Shown here piece by piece: positions 60,243-64,000 of a stretch of 64,000 nt of DNA; position 1 is the first letter of the stretch, and every line of letters starts with the position of its first letter. The stretch comes from Pseudomonas marginalis. Lineage in GTDB: Bacteria > Pseudomonadota > Gammaproteobacteria > Pseudomonadales > Pseudomonadaceae. A program made the translations under genes and the position numbers. The notes below the pieces were generated by a model. The model was given only the letters and a program-made list of their open reading frames with translations, made no database searches and had not been told where the DNA came from. The stretch lies in assembly GCF_900105325.1 (NCBI RefSeq), contig NZ_FNSU01000003.1, forward strand, positions 1,922,001-1,986,000. The letters run 5' to 3'.

Positions 60243-62282
60243 TTACAGCTCGGCGGCGAGCCGTGAGCCTTGGTTGATGGCGCGCTTGGCGTCCAGCTCG
60301 GCCGCCACATCGGCGCCGCCGATCAGGTGCACGTTCTGCCCTGCGGCGACCAGGCCGTCCTGCAACTCGCGCAGCGGGTCTTGCCCGGCGCAGATGACGA
60401 TGTTGTCCACGGCCAACAGCTGCGGCTCACCTTCGGCACCGATGCGGATATGCAGGCCGTCATCGTCGATCTTCAGGTACTCGACGCTGTTAAGCATCTG
60501 CACGCGCTTGTTCTTCAAGCCGGTACGGTGGATCCAGCCGGTGGTCTTGCCCAGGCCGTCGCCGACCTTGGAAGCCTTGCGTTGCAACAGGAACACATCA
60601 CGGGCCGGGGCATGGGGTTGCGGCTTGATCCCGGCCACACCGCCACGGGCTTGCAACTGGGTGTCGATGCCCCACTCTTTCCAGAACGCTTCGCGGTCGA
60701 GGCTGGTAGACACGCCTTCATGCACGAGGAATTCCGACACGTCAAAACCAATGCCGCCGGCGCCGATCACCGCGACGCGCTTGCCCACCGGCTTGCGCTC
60801 GAGGATCACGTCCAGGTAGTTCAGCACTTTGGCATTTTCAACGCCCGGAATCGCCGGCGTGCGCGGCGCAATGCCGGTGGCCAGGACGATCTCGTCGTAA
60901 CCGCCCGCCACCAGTTGTGCGGTGTCGACACGGGTGTTGAGGCACAGCTCGACGTGGGTGGTCTGCAACTTGCGATTGAAGTAGCGCAGGGTTTCGAAAA
61001 ACTCTTCCTTGCCCGGTACGCGCTTGGCGATATTGAATTGGCCGCCGATCTCACTGGCCGAATCGAATAAGGTCACCTGGTGGCCACGCTCAGCCGCCAC
61101 GGTGGCGGCGGCCAGGCCTGCGGGGCCGGCACCGACCACGGCGATTTTCTTGATCTGCTTGACCGGCAGGTAGTTGAGTTCGGTTTCATAGCAGGCCCGC
61201 GGGTTGACCAGGCAGGTGGTCAACTTGCCGCCAAAGGTGTGGTCCAGGCAAGCCTGGTTGCAGCCGATGCAGGTGTTGATTTCATCGGCGCGGCCGGCGG
61301 CGGCCTTGTTGACGAACTCGGGGTCGGCGAGGAAAGGCCGCGCCATCGAGACCATGTCGGCATCGCCTTCGGCGAGGATCTGCTCGGCAATCTCCGGTGT
61401 GTTGATGCGGTTGGTGGTGATCAGCGGGATCTGCACCGCACCGCGCAATTTGGCCGTGACTTTGCTGAACGCGCCACGGGGTACTTTGGTGGCGATGGTC
61501 GGGATACGCGCTTCGTGCCAGCCGATGCCGGTGTTGATGATGGTCGCGCCGGCCTGCTCGATGGCCTTGGCCAACTGCACAATTTCTTCCCAAGTGCTGC
61601 CGCCTTCCACCAGGTCGAGCATCGACAGGCGGAAGATAATGATGAAGTTCGGGCCCACCGCTTCACGCACGCGGTGCACGATCTCCACCGCCAGGCGCAT
61701 ACGGTTTTCGTAGCTGCCGCCCCAACGGTCGGTGCGGTGGTTGGTGTGGGCGGCGAGGAACTGGTTGATGAAGTAACCTTCGGAACCCATGATTTCCACG
61801 CCGTCGTACTCGGCGACCTGGGCCAGCAGCGAGCAGGTGACGAAATCCTGGATTTGCTTCTCGATGCCTTCCTCGTCCAGCTCCTTGGGCTTGAACGGGT
61901 TGATCGGCGCCTGGATCGCACTCGGCGCCACCTGTTTTGGGCTGTACGCATAACGGCCGGCGTGGAGGATCTGCATGCAGATCTTGCCGCCCGCCTCATG
62001 CACGGCCTGCGTGACGATCCTGTGCTTCTGCGCTTCTTCTTCGGTGGTGAGCTTGGCCGCGCCGGAATACACCCCGCCTTCATCATTCGGGCCAATGCCG
62101 CCAGTGACCATCAGGCCCACGCCGCCACGGGCGCGCTCGGCAAAGTAGGCCGCCATGCGCTCGAACCCACCGGGCTTTTCTTCCAGGCCCGTGTGCATCG
62201 AGCCCATCAGGGTGCGGTTGCGCAAGGTGGTAAAACCCAGGTCCAACGGGGCCAGCAGGTGCGGGTAGGCAGCAGCGGTCAT
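60243..62282 (-). CDS. fadH: NADPH-dependent 2,4-dienoyl-CoA reductase
   Basis: The 679-residue enzyme reduces 2,4-dienoyl-CoA during beta-oxidation of polyunsaturated fatty acids. Residues 1-350 form the FMN-binding old-yellow-enzyme barrel (NRTLMGSMHTGLEEK, HAGRYAYSPKQVAPS, GSEGYFINQFLAAHTNHRTD); the 4Fe-4S cluster cysteines follow (CIGCNQACLDH and a later Cys in TCLVNPRACYE); the C-terminal half binds FAD and NADPH (KIAVVGAGPAGLAAA, RVAVIGAGGIGFDVSEFL). The ATG at 62282 has GGAG 7 bases upstream and replaces a longer open frame. Confidence 0.96.
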   Translation of the reverse strand: MTAAAYPHLLAPLDLGFTTLRNRTLMGSMHTGLEEKPGGFERMAAYFAERARGGVGLMVTGGIGPNDEGGVYSGAAKLTTEEEAQKHRIVTQAVHEAGGKICMQILHAGRYAYSPKQVAPSAIQAPINPFKPKELDEEGIEKQIQDFVTCSLLAQVAEYDGVEIMGSEGYFINQFLAAHTNHRTDRWGGSYENRMRLAVEIVHRVREAVGPNFIIIFRLSMLDLVEGGSTWEEIVQLAKAIEQAGATIINTGIGWHEARIPTIATKVPRGAFSKVTAKLRGAVQIPLITTNRINTPEIAEQILAEGDADMVSMARPFLADPEFVNKAAAGRADEINTCIGCNQACLDHTFGGKLTTCLVNPRACYETELNYLPVKQIKKIAVVGAGPAGLAAATVAAERGHQVTLFDSASEIGGQFNIAKRVPGKEEFFETLRYFNRKLQTTHVELCLNTRVDTAQLVAGGYDEIVLATGIAPRTPAIPGVENAKVLNYLDVILERKPVGKRVAVIGAGGIGFDVSEFLVHEGVSTSLDREAFWKEWGIDTQLQARGGVAGIKPQPHAPARDVFLLQRKASKVGDGLGKTTGWIHRTGLKNKRVQMLNSVEYLKIDDDGLHIRIGAEGEPQLLAVDNIVICAGQDPLRELQDGLVAAGQNVHLIGGADVAAELDAKRAINQGSRLAAEL

Positions 62283-62493
62283 GGTACAGCTCCACAACGG
62301 ATCATCACGGGACGTGGAGGGCTCGAATGGCACCCCATCGGTTTATGTCCCACAGACTAAGAGGCGGTGGACGACGGCTCAATGACTGAAACTGACAAGT
62401 TATTGATCCAAATGCACAGCGCCCCTTGGCAAGCCGCTGCCGGGGCCCTACCCTAGTCGCGAACCCTGCACCCGGTCTGTTGTCTGTTGCCCC

Positions 62494-63624
62494 ATGCGTA
62501 AACTTCTCGCTTTTACCGTCTCCATGGCCCTGGTTGCCGCAGTCGCCGCGTATCTGGTCTGGACCCAGGAGCGCCCCGTGGGGCATTACCTGTCGGACCT
62601 GCGCATCACCCTCGCCGTCAACGAAGGCCTGCCCGCCGATCGCGGCAACTTGCTGGGCATCCAGCCGGAGCTGTTTCCCGCCGATTACCAGAGCCTGGAA
62701 CGCCTGCACCTGAAGCTCGCGGCCTATCTGCAAAATGCCCGGGACCAGGGGTTGATCAACGAAAAAACCATCGTGGTGCTGCCTGAACATATCGGCACCT
62801 GGCTGATGTTGACCGGTGAAAAAAATGAGGTGTACCAGGCGCTGCACGTGAAGGATGCGATGAACTGGCTGTCAGTCAGCAACCCGCTGCTGTTTGCCCG
62901 TGCCTGGATCAGCGCAACCGGCGATAACCGCACCGATGACGCCTACCTGCGCATGAAAGCCTCCGGCATGGCGCGGGACTATCAGGTGCTGTTCGGCGGC
63001 CTGGCCAAGGAGTTTGGTGTCACGCTGGTGGCCGGCTCCATCGCCCTGCCCAACCCCAGCGTCAGCCAGGGCCAACTGCAGGTCGGCCATGGCGCCTTGT
63101 ACAACGCCAGCGTGGTGTTCGCGGCGGACGGATTGCCCCTCGGTGATCCCCAGCGCCAGCTTTATCCGATCTACGATGAACGCGGTTTTATCGAACCCGG
63201 TGACGAAAACATCGTCAGCGTGGTCGACACCCCGGCCGGGCGCCTCGGCGTATTGGTCGGCAGTGACAGCTGGTACCCGGACAACTATCGCAAGCTCAAC
63301 GAGCAAGGTGCGCAACTGATTGCGGTACCGGCCTTTGTGCTGGGTCGCGATACCTGGGATCGACCATGGCGCGGCTTCAAGAGCGTGTCCACGCCACCGG
63401 AAATCAGCCTCAAGCCTGAAGAACTCAGCGAAGGTGAGGCCTGGCGGCGCCTGACGCTGATCAGCCAGCAACCCGTCAGCCAGGCAACCGCTGGCATGAG
63501 CGTATTCCTGCGTGGGCAGTTCTGGGACCTGGGCACGGCCGGGCACAGCTTTCTCAGCAGCTACGGGCAGATCAGCGCCGACGGCGACGCCCGTGGTGCG
63601 CGCCTGCTGAATATCTGGCTGTAA
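62494..63624 (+). CDS. Membrane-anchored nitrilase-fold protein lacking catalytic residues
   Basis: The 376-residue protein has an N-terminal membrane helix (about 3-22) and a carbon-nitrogen-hydrolase (nitrilase) fold. The Glu of the catalytic triad is present (VVLPEHIG, Glu98), but where active enzymes have Cys in a CYD motif this one reads GSD (256-258, in VLVGSDSWYPD), and the usual Lys position (around 220) reads Gln. It therefore should not hydrolyse C-N bonds in the normal way. It ends 5 bases before an AraC-type gene and may sense or bind a ligand. Not known under a name to me. Confidence 0.75.
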   Translation: MRKLLAFTVSMALVAAVAAYLVWTQERPVGHYLSDLRITLAVNEGLPADRGNLLGIQPELFPADYQSLERLHLKLAAYLQNARDQGLINEKTIVVLPEHIGTWLMLTGEKNEVYQALHVKDAMNWLSVSNPLLFARAWISATGDNRTDDAYLRMKASGMARDYQVLFGGLAKEFGVTLVAGSIALPNPSVSQGQLQVGHGALYNASVVFAADGLPLGDPQRQLYPIYDERGFIEPGDENIVSVVDTPAGRLGVLVGSDSWYPDNYRKLNEQGAQLIAVPAFVLGRDTWDRPWRGFKSVSTPPEISLKPEELSEGEAWRRLTLISQQPVSQATAGMSVFLRGQFWDLGTAGHSFLSSYGQISADGDARGARLLNIWL

Positions 63625-63628
63625 CCCC

Positions 63629-64000
63629 GTGAAGCCGGTGCGCCTGGGTGATTTGTCGGTGGGCTTCGTGCACACTCTGGCCGACGCGATCCACAGCCAC
63701 GGCCTCGACCCGCAACCGCTGCTGCTGCAATACGGCCTCGACCCCGCGCGCCTCGCCGAAGCGGGTGCACGCTTGTCGATCCCCCGTTATATGCGCCTGG
63801 GCCATGCGGCCATCCAACTCACCGGCGCCCCCGGCCTGGGCCTGCGCATGGGCCAGCTCAGCCGCCTGAGCCAGGCCGGGCTGGCCGGGGTCACCGCCGC
63901 CCAGGCACCCAACGTACGTGAGGCGGCGCGCACCCTGACCCGCTTCGAGGCGCTGTACGGCTCCAACTATCGCGGCCAATCAAGTTTTCACGAGGACGCC
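63629..64000 (+). CDS. AraC-family regulator, N-terminal part (runs off the window)
   Basis: A GTG at 63629, five bases after the nitrilase-like gene, opens a frame that continues to the window end (124 residues). It has the arabinose-binding-type N-terminal domain of OruR/AraC-family activators (VGFVHTLADAIHSHGLDPQPLLLQYGLDPARLAEAGARLSIPRYMRL in blocks and TGAPGLGLRMGQLSRLSQAGLAGV). The DNA-binding C-terminus lies outside. It is probably co-transcribed with the preceding gene. Confidence 0.8.
   Translation, partial: MKPVRLGDLSVGFVHTLADAIHSHGLDPQPLLLQYGLDPARLAEAGARLSIPRYMRLGHAAIQLTGAPGLGLRMGQLSRLSQAGLAGVTAAQAPNVREAARTLTRFEALYGSNYRGQSSFHEDA

Overview
This 64 kb window is chromosomal DNA of a fluorescent Pseudomonas, most likely of the P. 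fluorescens group. The evidence is the high GC content, the many REP/REPIN palindromes of the GTGGGAGGGGGCTTGCC and GTAGGAGCGAGCTTGCTCGCGAA types, a CrcY-like and a PrrF-like small RNA, the liu (leucine/isovalerate) genes with LiuR-type operators, and a sigma-54-driven sfnB operon. No CRISPR array, rRNA or tRNA gene was seen. One complete insertion sequence (IS481 family) is present.

Layout. 1-5 kb: a sulfur-source operon on the minus strand (sfnB, a stand-alone acyl-CoA dehydrogenase C-terminal mini-protein, a DszA/NtaA-type flavin monooxygenase), then a divergent XRE-cupin regulator and EamA exporter. 5-11 kb: a complete mnh/mrp cation/proton antiporter operon (A with fused B, then C, D, E, F, G). 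11-15 kb: a HIT protein, a peptidase E relative, a DUF3077/DUF6124-like protein, and an AT-rich type VI secretion cassette (hcp, DUF4225-like putative effector, small membrane putative immunity protein) whose genes overlap by 4 bases. 15-20 kb: housekeeping genes glnS-cysS (minus) and ppiB-lpxH (plus). 20-24.4 kb: a marR-nodT-emrA-emrB drug-efflux operon with paired palindromic operators. 24.7-31.8 kb: tamA-tamB, a GNAT protein and xthA. 31.9-37 kb: a phosphate-binding-protein/OmpA fusion, the IS element inserted in a REP, an acyl-CoA dehydrogenase and a divergent LysR regulator.

37-46.4 kb is the leucine/isovalerate catabolic region: liuR-liuE, the crcY small RNA gene, an acyl-CoA ligase read divergently from liuA-liuB-liuC-liuD, and three MerR/LiuR-like palindromes in the two promoter regions. 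46.4-49.1 kb: an S24-like repressor lacking the expected catalytic serine, a second DUF3077/DUF6124-like gene, the Fur-boxed prrF small RNA gene and an M14 carboxypeptidase. 49.1-52.2 kb: a cytochrome b561/catalase-like pair divergent from an ECF sigma/anti-sigma pair; both promoters carry the same -35/-10 words with the same 15-base spacer. 52.2-55.6 kb: zapE, a leucine-rich-repeat protein kinase and a YebC-family protein. 55.7-58.6 kb: 2-aminoethylphosphonate degradation (LysR, phnW, phnX). 58.7-64 kb: cytochrome b561, a PLP desulfhydrase/deaminase, fadH, a membrane-anchored nitrilase-fold protein without its catalytic Cys and Lys, and the start of an AraC regulator that runs off the window.

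The most notable points are the Hcp/DUF4225/immunity cassette, three nested REPIN-within-REPIN palindromes (two of them the same element, inverted and 30 kb apart), the two global regulatory small RNAs (carbon and iron), the matched ECF promoters, and the orphan acyl-CoA dehydrogenase C-terminal domain. All identifications rest on reading motifs and family resemblance by eye; no database search was run.
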